A stretch of DNA of 64,000 bases. Source: Chlorops oryzae. Its lineage: Eukaryota > Arthropoda > Insecta > Diptera > Chloropidae. The notes beneath the pieces are model-generated. The model ran no database searches. It saw only the letters and a list, made by a program, of their open reading frames with translations, and was not told where the DNA came from. Shown piece by piece: positions 38,401 to 44,643 of the stretch (positions are counted from its first letter, which is position 1; each line of letters begins with the position of its first letter). The stretch lies in assembly GCA_020466095.1 (NCBI GenBank), contig CM035808.1, forward strand, positions 35,236,002-35,300,001, given 5' to 3'. The position numbers were made by a program, and so were the translations under genes.

Positions 38401-41400
38401 ACAGATAATGTGTAGCTAGAACAACGAAAAGTGCTGGAATTTTTGTTAAGGTAATGTTTCAACATATTTAAGGCTGAGGAAAAGGTATGTGTGCAATCGG
38501 CTTAGCCGATGTAAACTTCTTTACTTGTTTTAATTTAATATTTAATACCAAATAATTTTCAAAAAAACACCAAATAAAAAATTTTGTACCAAACACTATT
38601 GTTCCAAATAGTGTGATATAGGGATAAATATTTCCCAAATGTGTTTGGCATAAATGTATTTGTTCATATTTGACTAAACAGAAAAATGATAAATATTTGT
38701 ACAAATTTGAAACGTGTGTGATAGGGTTGTTTGTTGTTAATAACAAACACCCGTTTGTTGTCAAATAATAATCAAATAAATTTAACAAAATATTTGGTTT
38801 TTTACCAAATAGTCTGATCTTAGCTTAATTAATTTGAAATTTTTCCTTCAATACTTTCTTGAGTCGTTTAGTTGCAAAAAAAAAAAAAAAACCAAATTCC
38901 AATCCTTCTATTTATGAGTCAAAATGGTTTTTTTTTAAACTAACACAGGATTTAAAAAATAATAAATTGTCCAATTTCAAAGCCGTGTAACTTTGGTTTC
39001 TGTGAACCGATTTAAAAAATCTATAATCGTAATTGAGCGTTGTTTTTTCCTGTTTGAGCTCAAGTAGAAGGATTTTAAACTTTAATGGACTTTTTTTTTC
39101 AGGGCACGTTCTGAAATGAAACCGATAAATAGATAAATATATAAATTGTTATAACAACCTTATGAAATAATGATTTTCTTCAAGGAAGATTTTTTTGAAA
39201 TGGCAATATGCCTTCTTCCAAATGGTTACAAAATTGATAGGTTCGAACACATTTTTGGCATGTCTTGGAGCAATTTCCTCAGGTCTGAGTTTCTTCGACC
39301 ATATCTCCGTAAAATTTTGGTCGATCTTAGTTTCGTTGCTTTTCTTTGAAAGATAGTTTTATGACCAAAAATATCTGGGAACATAATGTATTTAAAAAAT
39401 GAGATTAAAGCTGAGAAATTCTAAATTTTATCTTTGAAGTCGGAAAAATTTCATATAAATTTTTTTTTCCAACTTTCAATCCGCTTGCGCGGTATGAAGA
39501 TGCAGCTTATTTGAATTTTTTTTTACACAAAATTATTTTTTATACATAAGGAAACATAATTTTACTATTCCAACGCGATCATACAACTTTCGTAAAACGA
39601 CCCAGCCTAGTGTATATACTAGCCTACGTTTAGAATTCAAAAAATTTCTAAAACTGGGCGTGGCCAAGCGGCGGTTTGCACAAAAAAATTTAACAAATGT
39701 CGTGTATGTGTTTTAAATTGAAACCTTAACTAATGAAACATCAATATTATATTTTTGAATTTCGATGGCCGAAATATAGAGTTTTTGCATTCAAAATCCC
39801 AATGTACGTTGTTCTTATAGCTCTCATAAAGTCTTCTCGTAACGCAAAAAAACCCTTTACAAAAAAATTGGGCTTTAGAAAAAAGGAACCAGAAAATCCT
39901 TTTTTCGACAAACACAGCACTCACTAAAAGCTTCCCATATGCGATCCTTAATAAGACCACAATTAAAGTGACAGTGAATAATCGGACAAAAATTTTCTTT
40001 AGACTTCTCAATGGAATCACGAATTTCTAAGAAGGAAGCCCAACAGAATCTCCTGCTCGCAGATTTAATATGGGATGCACAAAAAAAAAGGACATCGATT
40101 GCCTTAATACGAATGAAAAGGCATTTAAAATGTGTGGATTTTTGGCTGCCGGGTTCGAAATTCAATTTCGTTTTTATTAAATTAAAATGCTATGCATTAA
40201 AAGAGCTTCTCGAATATTCCCCCAACACAAATAATTCCGCTTAGTCTGACATGTTTAAATTTCATAAAATTCAATTCGACCGCTTCGCTTTGTGTGCCTC
40301 TCGCTCTCTAATGAGATTTGTTGGCAGCCTTTAAGGCTTTGCGGTTTTATTTTTATATTTTTTTATAGCTTCTTTAAGAGCATATGAACGTTAGCATCCA
40401 ATGTACATACGTATTTTGCTACGGTCTGCAGTATTGCTGCAAATACTTTCGATCGATACAAATTGCCTTCTTCGTTGGAATTGTTTGCGTGCGGTTTTAT
40501 TGCTGTTCTTTTTTTTTAAATATATTTTTTTTCTTTTTGTAAGCTCTTTTGAGAGGAATTTGCTTTTAAATTTAATCTGTAAATTGTGTGGCGAGGAATA
40601 ACGCTACTTTTATCTTTCGCAGGCATCTTTTAAGCCATATTAAGGATTTCTATTGTCTCGCATAAACGCATTTCGGTTGAGTGCCAATTTTTTATTAACA
40701 GAAAAATGAGAAGAAAAGTACGACTGCGGATATTTATAAAACATAAAGGAAGTCCGCCTGCCTGCCTGCACTCTAGGTTTCTTGTTAAAACAGGAAAGAA
40801 AAAAAATTAAGATGCTTTACTAGATTGGGCTCAAAAGTAAATATTGTATATTCCAAGAAATCCTTTAATATTTATTTTCAAGAATTATGTAACGCTCTTT
40901 CCATAGTGATCGCGATCTTTTCCCATGTTAATGACAGTAATATTTTAAACAATTTTCTCCGCTTTTTACAGCTTCAGCTTACGTGTGCCTATTTGGAGAG
41001 CCATCCAGGAGGATAAGGAATTGAATTTATGTACAGTAACGACGCAGTCAGTTGAAAAATTTAGAAATATTTTCTTTTGGTTGTTTTAGCAAAGCTCCTT
41101 ATAACTTGAAATTCTTTCGCTATACGATATGGGTTTCAGCCGATTTGGTTGTAAGGGGCTTCTCCAATTCTGTCAGAAATGAAACAGAAATAAAAAACTT
41201 CATATAAAAACACTTCAGAAAATTTCTGATTCAGTTTTGAAGCGTATTATTATACCCGACACATCTCTGTGTCGAGGGTATACTTGCGTTTGTGTGGATG
41301 TGTGATAACACCCAGAACCAAGTCGAGATAGACCATACAAAATGTATAAAGAAATGATCATGCGTCACCAGGAGATTCGATTTGAAACATGTCCGTCTGG

Positions 41401-44013
41401 TCGCAAGTCCAGTTATCTTATCGAAGAGTTGACCATAATCTCGATAAAAATTTGGTACGCGTGCTCACGGGAACATTGAGCAATGAATCAAGTTCGAGAA
41501 ATGGACCCGATCGGACCATTTTTGGGGTACCTCCAGTACGTAGGGAATCTGTTACGAAAATCATCAAAATCCTGCTACAAAATTCGAAGTTTTTCAGAGA
41601 TATGCAAGATGAAATTTGATAGTTGAAACATACTTGAAAGTCTAAAGTTATTAACAATTTCAAAAAATTGGAAATTAGTGGGTTTGTGGCAAAGGGCGTG
41701 TTTTCTATAAGAAATCTCAACAAACAGTCGGTATAAGGAAGGCCCCTTATGGCTCTTAAACAGCTCTTAATTAAATTTTAGAACATGTGTCGTTTGTGAG
41801 CGGGTATCTAATTCCGTCAGGCTCCGCCTGACTATAACACCCAATTATACTTGCTTATAATGCAGCTTTTCATTTCTAGCAGAGCTAATTAATTTGAAAT
41901 TTTTCCTTCAATACTTTTTTGAGTCGTTAATTTGCAAAAAAAAAGAAGCCAAATTCCAATCCTTCTATTTATGAGTCAAAATGGATTCGTGCGCTTGATC
42001 AGAGAATTTGACAAAAATTTTTTTGGAAGGCAAAAGCCAGCAAACGCATTAATTATGTTCGCATTCAAAAACTTTCGTACTTAAAAACTTTAAAGATGAT
42101 TTCGAAAATTTTGAACTTCAACTTCTATTCAAACAACAAATCACATTTGTGGGTTAATAAAAGTTGACGGCAGGTGCAAATACCGATTAGAAGCAATCAT
42201 TGTCGAAAATTCACAGCTAACCGAAAACTTTCGAGTGCTTTTCAGGCTGACGAATGCCAAAGAGCAGAAAGCCGAAGGGCGAAAGCACACGAAAGTCCTT
42301 AAATTTAATTAAAGCGACACTCGAAAAATGTGGAGCACACTTTATGGATTTTTGTCATCACGGCAGCCGACTTCATTTATCTTAGTCAGCGTGTCTCGCA
42401 AACCGACTGGCATCTGGCTAAAACGGAAATGATTTTAATTGCTTCTCGCTGCAGCAGCAAATTGCAACGCATTTTACGAGAAGCAAAGTGATTCCGCTTC
42501 ATTGAATCAGTATAGCGTCAAATTACCCATCCAGCCACCCACACACTTAACGCCCCAAGAATTTAACATGCAATCATTGCCCTTTACATGCCAACAAGGC
42601 ACTCTGAGACCTTAAGCCATCGTCAAGCATGAGAAACACTGCAAAAGTATCTTAATTTAAACTAATGAGATATGAATAACTATCGGGGGAAAAAATATGA
42701 GTATTTATGAAAAGTAACGAACTTATATATCTGAAAATGGGTACTCGTTTCGGTTGTAGGTTAGGTAAGTGTGGCTGCCACCAAGGGTGACACACTTAGA
42801 CACCAAATGGGCTCGTTGTGATACCACGCACAGAGACCGACCGTTTCGGGTTTGACGCGTATCGATTGTGCAATATCTTTATAAAGTATGGTGATCACCT
42901 CTTACCACCGTGAGGAGATCTTAACTTCTTCTTCTTCCGTTTTTAAATATCCCAGCCTATTCCGAGGTCAACAAGTGAGGAGATCATAGGTTTGGTTTGG
43001 TTAGGTTAATTTTGGTTAGGTTAGACTTGGTTGGGTTAGGTTTATCGGACTGTCTTATGTTGACTCACTTGGAACCTAGATCCGTTGCGATACCATAGTG
43101 AGGTGAACACCTATGTATCTCTAAAACCTATTTGAGCTAGCTACAAAGCAAGCTATTTGGGTAAGAGTTACGAAGCCTCAGTCCCTTGGGGACTGAATTA
43201 CATAGCTTCCTAAATAAGAGAATCTTCTACTTGAAAACGCAGGGCATTGCAGTAAAAGGTGTTGTGGTGATTCTTTTTGATTACCTTTTCGGCAGTATCT
43301 GCAGTAAAGGGATATCGTAATTTGTAGTATCAACGCATGAGCACCCAATGGAAAGTGACCAGTAAATTCCGACTACCGCGGATAGGTTGGATCGGGAGAG
43401 CCGTACTAGCTCTTTTGATCTTTTATGGTTTATGAGGGGCCAAAAAACTTCGGCTTTAGAGCATATGGGTCCTAATGACCACCTTTCCGCGAATTGCCTA
43501 TTTTCCCATTGGTTTAACCGGAGCCGACATACTACTAGAGGTATACCTACACTTTCTTATTATCTTTACACATTCAAAAATTCCAAAAAAAAAAAAAATC
43601 AGTAACTATTCTACTCGATTAATCAATTTCAGCATAGTCCCCAACGCACAGTTGATTGAAGCAAAAAATTTGAGCTTTGATAGGGCTCGAATTCGAATCC
43701 AGGCAGGCTCATCAGTCATGACTTTAAGAGATGTTGAATACCTACTTATTCATTCGTTTATTTCTTTATGGATAGTTCAATTGTCTATGAAGCTGAAGTT
43801 ATTAATTGAAAAAATTTATAAATGGAAAACATTTCTTCTTCAACTTTAAAAGGACACCGCAACTTGCGGGCGCTCACACAACCTTACTTCGGAGTAACGA
43901 GCAATTCAATGAAATATATAGTTTAATTTCAATTCAACACTTATTCACAGCTACTTACTTGTTATAAATGAAAGCACAAGAATCATATCTATCGCCACTT
44001 GAAACCACTTCAT
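5345..44013 (-). CDS. nAChRalpha3: Nicotinic acetylcholine receptor alpha3 subunit, 5' part (exons join 43959-44013, 13348-13642, 12889-13069, 5345-5460)
   Basis: This is the extracellular start of a Cys-loop ligand-gated cation channel subunit that responds to acetylcholine at fly central synapses; insect alpha subunits of this family are neonicotinoid targets (family knowledge). Four exons give residues 1-216 with unbroken phase: signal peptide about 1-22, loop D around Trp77, loop [11 protein letters not shown] at 108-117, Cys-loop Cys150-Cys164 with 13 residues between, loop B GSWTYDG at 169-175, and loop F around 195-207. N-glycosylation sequons are NVS (46), NYT (133) and NGT (187). The wording ([36 protein letters not shown]) matches what I know of Drosophila alpha3 better than alpha1, alpha2 or beta2. 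Loop C with its paired cysteines and TM1-4 lie outside the window. Whether it is alpha by the YxCC test cannot be seen here. Confidence 0.95.
5483..5548. repeat. GAGAATTT octamer and TTCG tetramer repeats
   Basis: Four GAGAATT(C/T)-type units are followed by TTCGTTCGTTCGATCG-type tetramers, starting 23 bp upstream (minus strand) of the exon 4 acceptor. They may influence the branch-point region. Confidence 0.75.
7436..7462. repeat. Perfect 12-bp palindrome around ATCGAT
   Basis: The arms AAAAACATCGAT and ATCGATGTTTTT are separated by GGT. It lies in intron 3 in a region without other landmarks. It could be a hairpin or a paired factor site; fly DRE motifs (TATCGATA) share the core. Confidence 0.5.
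9614..10796. mobile_element. Transib-like nonautonomous DNA transposon
   Basis: The ends are CACAGTGGGATC at 9614 and its inverted match CACAGTGGGATT read from 10796. The 5-bp duplication CGTCC lies directly outside both ends (9609-9613 and 10797-10801). A terminal CAC heptamer with GC-rich 5-bp target duplications is typical of Transib, the superfamily related to RAG1. The 1183-bp interior has no transposase frame, so this is a dead or nonautonomous copy in intron 3. It contains the small CACTGA-ended insert at 10081-10144. Confidence 0.6.
10081..10144. repeat. 64-bp inverted-end miniature repeat (TACACTGA...TCAGTGTA)
   Basis: TACACTGAAAAA at the left and TTTTCTCAGTGTA at the right are inverted copies around a T-rich centre. 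It lies inside the Transib-like element and would therefore be younger than it, or part of it. No clear target duplication is seen. Confidence 0.3.
12889..13069 (-). CDS. nAChRalpha3: nAChR alpha3 coding exon 3 (residues 118-177, Cys-loop)
   Basis: Starts after the acceptor ttcctcag with C, which completes Asn117, and runs 60 codons from [20 protein letters not shown] to GSWTYDGFQ before the donor CAG|GTGAGTTG. The disulfide-bonded Cys-loop is Cys150[16 protein letters not shown]164, with the diagnostic FPFD. Loop B contains Trp171 and Tyr173, which contact acetylcholine in this family. NYT at 133 is a possible glycosylation site. Phase 0 at the 3' end fits exon 4, which starts with GTG (Val178). 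Only 278 bases separate it from exon 2, in contrast to the multi-kilobase flanking introns. Confidence 0.95.
13348..13642 (-). CDS. nAChRalpha3: nAChR alpha3 coding exon 2 (residues 19-117)
   Basis: Begins after the acceptor aaattttag with GC, completing Ser19, and reads [20 protein letters not shown] and on to PDIVLYN, ending in AA before the donor GTAAGTATC. It holds the N-terminal helix, the first beta strands, loop D ([10 protein letters not shown], aromatic Trp77) and loop A (WRPDIVLYN). An NVS glycosylation sequon lies at residue 46. In many insect nAChR genes this stretch is divided over two or three exons; here it is one continuous 295-base exon. There is no in-frame stop or frameshift. 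The block [20 protein letters not shown] is what separates alpha3 from the sister subunits known to me. Confidence 0.95.
14643..14813. mobile_element. Nested MITE with ATTATGCGTCAG ends
   Basis: ATTTCCAATTATGCGTCAG at the left and the inverted copy ATTTCTAATTATGCGTCAG at the right flank about 170 bp inside the hAT-like element. Interior GTCA/TGCGTC motifs repeat. Exact ends and target duplication are uncertain. Confidence 0.5.
14966..15143. mobile_element. Nested MITE with TTATACACGAG ends
   Basis: TTATACACGAG followed by CGTTTTTTAACGCGCGTTTC at the left is answered by an inverted copy (TTATACACGAG, then GCGTTCTTTAACGCGCG) at the right, arms of over 30 bp. It is inserted in the hAT-like element and so postdates it. 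The ends are given to within a few bases. Confidence 0.55.
15369..15606. mobile_element. 238-bp hAT MITE with perfect 8-bp target duplication
   Basis: The ends CAGGGCTCGGACTTTGTTG and (inverted) CAGGGCTCGAACTTTTTTG are flanked on both sides by GTTATAAG (15361-15368 and 15607-15614). The perfect duplication shows a recent insertion. No coding capacity; mobilised by a hAT transposase supplied elsewhere, by family analogy. Confidence 0.8.
15719..16416 (-). mobile_element. tRNA-derived SINE, split by a hAT MITE
   Basis: On the minus strand the head (near 16416) is tRNA-like, with GTTCGACTCCC as Pol III B box. The body follows to GTGGTATCACAACGGGCCC, and the tail ends in AACCTAAACCTAACC near 15720. 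Bases 15754-16238 are a later insertion; removing it and one copy of ACCAAGAG restores the SINE body as seen in the copy at 42757. Imperfect direct repeats (GTTCGA plus AAAGT/GTATT blocks) flank both sides. Confidence 0.6.
15754..16238. mobile_element. 485-bp hAT MITE inserted in the SINE
   Basis: The ends CAGGGGAGGCAA and (inverted) CAGGCGCGGCAA are bounded by a perfect 8-bp duplication ACCAAGAG (15746-15753, 16239-16246). GGGGG-rich sub-terminal blocks near both ends face each other. There is no coding frame. The empty site can be read from the related SINE at 42757, where CCACCAAGGGTGACAC runs uninterrupted. Confidence 0.78.
16430..16636 (+). pseudogene. Decayed transposase-like C-terminal fragment
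   Basis: The plus strand reads [20 protein letters not shown], then after a one-base shift [20 protein letters not shown] and [20 protein letters not shown] before a stop. The acidic stretch and the helix starting LTEAV recall the C-terminal end of pogo/Tigger-type transposases, and a CAGTAGACTCGC end-like motif preceded by TA lies upstream at 15647. The family is a guess; the frameshift and short length mark it as dead. Confidence 0.3.
17938..18790 (+). mobile_element. DINE-1-like Helentron, near full length
   Basis: Opens with a terminal hairpin TATACCCGACACA/TGTGTCGAGGGTATA. It then has the family landmarks GATCAGCGTCAC and CATGTCCGTCTG and the repeated GTGGGCGTGGC, and closes with the hairpin GTCAGGC-TT-GCCTGAC (18755-18770) followed by TATAACACCC and TTACTTG. 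This layout is that of the abundant DINE-1/INE-1 repeats of flies, nonautonomous rolling-circle elements with no target duplication. It has no open frame of its own. Confidence 0.75.
20026..20120. repeat. 15-bp perfect inverted repeat with 65-nt loop
   Basis: ACTAAGAAGACAATT (20026-20040) pairs with AATTGTCTTCTTAGT (20106-20120), and pairing extends imperfectly outward. It may be a small MITE or a hairpin-forming transcript segment; no target duplication was recognised. Confidence 0.4.
22144..22619. mobile_element. 476-bp MITE with ACTAGTACT repeats
   Basis: The ends CCCTGTAGGAA and (inverted) CCCTTTAGGAA are flanked by the 3-bp duplication ACT (22141-22143, 22620-22622). At least ten copies of ACTAGT, GTACTAG or related CACTAG/CCAGTACT motifs crowd the two sub-terminal zones, mirrored about the centre. 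A 3-bp duplication fits PIF/Harbinger or CACTA relatives. No coding frame. Confidence 0.6.
23312..23647 (+). repeat. Left copy of a 340-bp inverted repeat pair
   Basis: Reads clearly as the reverse complement of 28120-28476, with shared blocks such as AAAGTTCAGAAC, CACCTTTTCCTTT, GGAATTTAAATGCATCAATG and AAAGCTTATGCCAGAATT. Identity looks about 80 percent by eye. Part of its upstream flank (TTCCGCTTCCGGTT) recurs at 31195. An unclassified dispersed repeat family. Confidence 0.65.
28120..28476 (-). repeat. Right copy of the 340-bp inverted repeat pair
   Basis: The inverted partner of 23312-23647, about 4.5 kb away in the same intron. The copy contains a small extra stretch near 28255-28290 relative to the left copy. 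No shared terminal motif or target duplication was recognised. Confidence 0.65.
29770..29851. repeat. Compound tandem repeat: AAATGGCC, CGACCGAG, GAAT
   Basis: Two AAATGGCC units, about four CGACCGAG-type octamers and five GAAT tetramers follow directly on one another. Confidence 0.8.
31140..31280 (+). repeat. Third, partial copy of the 23.2 kb repeat family
   Basis: Shares, in the same order as at 23205-23320, the blocks TTCAGGTGAG/GCTCAGGTAAAC, TTTATCAT, TTCCGCTTCCGGTT, TTTGCTAA and TTTCTTC...TTTTCTTGA. Heavily diverged. Confidence 0.4.
31363..32060 (+). mobile_element. Helitron-like remnant with GTGGGCGTGGC motifs
   Basis: Begins with AACAAGGAAGAAAGCTTAGG followed by a TCGGTCAAACCCGA segment, contains TGGGCGTGGCAGT twice, and ends near ATATACTCTGCTGAAGTTGG. 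Related nonautonomous rolling-circle repeats of flies share this start and the GGGCGTGGC core. Family placement is tentative and no ends were proven. Confidence 0.35.
33317..33366. repeat. GA-rich microsatellite
   Basis: A core of about ten uninterrupted GA units with interrupted GA on either side; a potential GAGA-factor site cluster in flies. Confidence 0.8.
33809..34063 (-). CDS. Candidate 84-residue hypothetical protein
   Basis: An 84-codon frame on the same strand as nAChR alpha3, deep in intron 1. The start has a good fly context (GTCAAAATGAC) with an in-frame stop upstream. The segment is distinctly less AT-rich than its surroundings and the product is not low-complexity (it contains [20 protein letters not shown] and ends [16 protein letters not shown]). 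I recognise no domain, signal peptide or membrane segment, and no polyadenylation signal follows closely. It could be chance, a decayed transposon frame or a nested small gene. Confidence 0.18.
   Translation of the reverse strand: MTVAITMDICTYNGHFTVYAGFTCCGLKLLRFGYGTVVTLNTQPRGVSTEMGQHVVYATQNVPVAQKIVYRQLEKKFSARTQTN
35590..35880 (+). mobile_element. DINE-1-like remnant, 5'-truncated
   Basis: Starts inside the terminal hairpin at CTCTGTGTCGAGGGTATA and keeps CATGTCCGTCTG and GTGGGCGTGGC, but lacks the 3' hairpin. The left edge of the tandem duplication falls inside it (35776). Confidence 0.55.
35776..37410 (+). repeat. Segmental duplication, copy A
   Basis: A 1635-bp block nearly identical to 39610-41244, starting at the GTGTATA...ACTAGCCTACG motif and ending TTTTGAAGCG. 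Differences are scattered substitutions and few indels. The block has no recognisable gene; a 66-codon frame present in both copies (36566-36766, 40401-40601) is identical only because the copies are young. The matching right flank resumes at 38826 after a Harbinger-like insertion. Confidence 0.85.
37742..37921 (+). CDS. Truncated MADF/Myb-like protein of the Harbinger-like element
   Basis: Starts [21 protein letters not shown] basic stretch ([14 protein letters not shown], residues 16-29) that could direct nuclear entry or bind AT-rich DNA is followed by [20 protein letters not shown], which looks like the first helix of a MADF or Myb/SANT-like DNA-binding domain. It stops after 59 residues, just where the 101-bp tandem array begins, so two of the three helices are missing. 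PIF/Harbinger elements classically encode a Myb-like partner besides the transposase, which fits. Likely a non-functional remnant. Confidence 0.45.
   Translation: MDNSDLSEEFCDVALPKKKGRGAKPSTKKVLAEWSDDGILKLISCVEERECLWNVQLKE
37921..38400 (+). repeat. 101-bp minisatellite, four copies plus a decayed fifth
   Basis: Units start at 37921, 38022, 38123, 38224 and 38325, exactly 101 bp apart. Each unit has TTGATCAAGACCACCAT, TTCACTATTTTGAATTGAG, TATTTCGCAGCTA and AATGTCCTCTAA. Units 1-2 share TTTGCAAAAATTTG and units 3-4 share TTCGCGAAAATCTG, so the array grew in at least two steps. Unit 5 is degenerate. Confidence 0.92.
38826..38927 (+). repeat. Right flank of duplication copy A
   Basis: About 100 bp from TAATTAATTTGAAATTTTTC to GTCAAAATGG match 41886-41984. 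This shows that the duplicated unit originally ran on past TTTTGAAGCG and was split by later insertions in both copies. Confidence 0.75.
38928..39609. other. Spacer between duplication copies
   Basis: 682 bp of AT-rich DNA with no coding frame. It sits between the right flank of copy A and the start of copy B and may itself be an inserted element; no inverted ends were found. Confidence 0.35.
39610..41244 (+). repeat. Segmental duplication, copy B
   Basis: Partner of 35776-37410, same length. One poly-A tract near 40080 differs by one base, so the minus-strand frame seen here (39875-40165) is not shared by copy A and should not be taken as a gene. A DINE-1 element follows directly at 41251. 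Confidence 0.85.
41251..41856 (+). mobile_element. DINE-1-like Helentron inserted at the edge of copy B
   Basis: TATACCCGACACA and TCTCTGTGTCGAGGGTATA form the 5' hairpin; the 3' hairpin is GTCAGGC-TCC-GCCTGAC (41816-41832), then TATAACACCC. Compared with the copy at 17938 it carries many single-base insertions. It interrupts copy B but not copy A at this place. Confidence 0.75.
41886..41984 (+). repeat. Right flank of duplication copy B
   Basis: Matches 38826-38927 with a few differences (CTTTTTTGAG against CTTTCTTGAG, and a shorter A run). After GTCAAAATGG the two diverge, marking the right breakpoint of the duplication. Confidence 0.75.
42755..42835 (-). mobile_element. SINE 3' end fragment
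   Basis: Minus strand GTGGTATCACAACGAGCCC through GTGTGTCACCCTTGGTGGC to the tail ACTTACCTAACCTAC. It matches the 3' part of the SINE at 15719-16416 and shows that copy's empty site. The tRNA-like head is missing. Confidence 0.6.
42990..43560 (-). mobile_element. 5'-truncated LINE remnant (RNase H end, zinc knuckle and 3' UTR)
   Basis: Minus-strand frames read [14 protein letters not shown]...[15 protein letters not shown]...[11 protein letters not shown], then after a frameshift [12 protein letters not shown] and CRYCRKG...[10 protein letters not shown]. This order, C-terminal end of an RNase H domain, the [10 protein letters not shown] motif and a C-x2-C...H-x4-C knuckle, is that of LOA/Jockey/I-group non-LTR retrotransposons. 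A stop after SPRD is followed by a 3' UTR of about 200 bp ending in AACCTAACC-type repeats near 42990. In-frame breaks show it is dead. Confidence 0.65.
43625..43730 (+). mobile_element. Possible tRNA-like SINE head
   Basis: CAGTTGATTGAAGC resembles a Pol III A box and GAATTCGAATCC, about 50 bases later, a B box. No tail was recognised. Confidence 0.25.
43959..44013 (-). CDS. nAChRalpha3: nAChR alpha3 coding exon 1 (start codon and signal peptide)
   Basis: The exon encodes [18 protein letters not shown] plus the first base of a split Ser codon, then meets a strong donor, A|GTAAGTAG. The split codon is completed as AGC by the GC that opens exon 2, which confirms the join over 30 kb. The peptide has a short charged start and a hydrophobic stretch from Val6 to Ile17, as expected for a secretion signal, with cleavage likely near the Ser-Thr-Ser before [13 protein letters not shown] chose this ATG because it is the only one in frame. 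A second ATG five bases upstream is in another frame and stops after two codons. The Asp inside the hydrophobic core is slightly unusual for a signal peptide. Confidence 0.88.
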
Positions 44014-44018
44014 CTCAT
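44011..44018 (-). promoter_or_regulatory. Two-codon upstream frame overlapping the start codon
   Basis: On the minus strand the sequence reads ATGAGATGAAG. The first ATG opens M-R-stop, and the TGA of that tiny frame overlaps the A-T-G of the receptor start. Both ATGs have a G at -3. Such a layout can lower initiation at the main start or make it depend on reinitiation or leaky scanning. Confidence 0.5.
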
Positions 44019-44120
44019 TTCCCTCTGCTTTTTGAGTATGCGTGCTTCGACGAGGCGGGACAGTAAAAGACCAGGCTAGAAGGGATGTTGATACGATGCG
44101 AAGCGGTTCGAGAGGAGACC

Positions 44121-44185
44121 AGGCGATTCGAGTCGAGTCAAATCGAATCGCGTCGAGTCGCGCTGAGCTGAGCTGAGTCGAGGTT
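44121..44185. repeat. Degenerate GAGTC/GAGCT repeat in the leader
   Basis: Repeats of GAGTC, AATCG and GAGCT run through this part of the 5' leader and could form local hairpins with CGACTC-type partners. Confidence 0.5.
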
Positions 44186-44643
44186 CAGGCGAAGGTGTGT
44201 GCGCGCGTGTGTTTGTGCTCGACGTTGTTTAATGGTGGCCCAGGCAACCGAAGCCCCGCTTGGATATAAATCTGGCTACGAAAGAACTGATAACCACGTC
44301 AAGAGTGTTGGAACACGTTGCTTCTGACGTCGTTGTCGGATTTCTCGCCACCGATATAGTGATTCGCCTTTCGCTCTCGAAAGTTTGTTTGCAGCAGCCA
44401 CGTTGCTGGCAGATTTTATGATCGTGCCCCGACGCGTTACTTTCAACTTCTTATCTCGCATGCAACGCTTCCGTAGGTATATAAAGAGGAATGACGTTGT
44501 CTATACGCTGCGGTAGCTACTATCTACGAGTGGTATTGGTGATTATGGTGGCACGAGTATCTTGACTTCGGGGACTTCTACTGCGACAGCAAAGAATAGA
44601 CTGACAGTGGTAAGCCCCTTCAACCACGATACTGCTGCGTCGT

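Larger units (their letters stand above)
37414..38825. mobile_element. PIF/Harbinger-like element with MADF-like frame and minisatellite
   Basis: Inverted ends AGCTAAGATCAGACTATTTG are identical on both sides and are flanked by TAA (37411-37413, 38826-38828), the TWA duplication of PIF/Harbinger. Both sub-terminal zones (about 37430-37690 and 38540-38810) are packed with CCAAATA/TATTTGG. The interior holds a 59-codon MADF-like frame and four-and-a-half 101-bp repeats in place of a transposase. The 1412-bp element inserted into copy A of the segmental duplication, since copy B lacks it. Confidence 0.7.
13643..43958 (-). other. nAChRalpha3: Intron 1 of nAChR alpha3 (30.3 kb, transposon-rich)
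   Basis: Joins exon 1 to exon 2. It carries most of the mobile elements of the window. Stretches 18.8-20.0, 20.1-22.1, 23.7-28.1, 28.5-31.1, 32.1-33.8 and 34.1-35.6 kb hold only AT-rich sequence, simple repeats and unclassified repeats in my reading. Confidence 0.9.

Noticed and set aside
39875..40165. 96-codon cysteine-containing minus-strand frame in duplication copy B
   Set aside because: A one-base difference in a poly-A run breaks it in copy A, and no known domain fits; it is probably chance.
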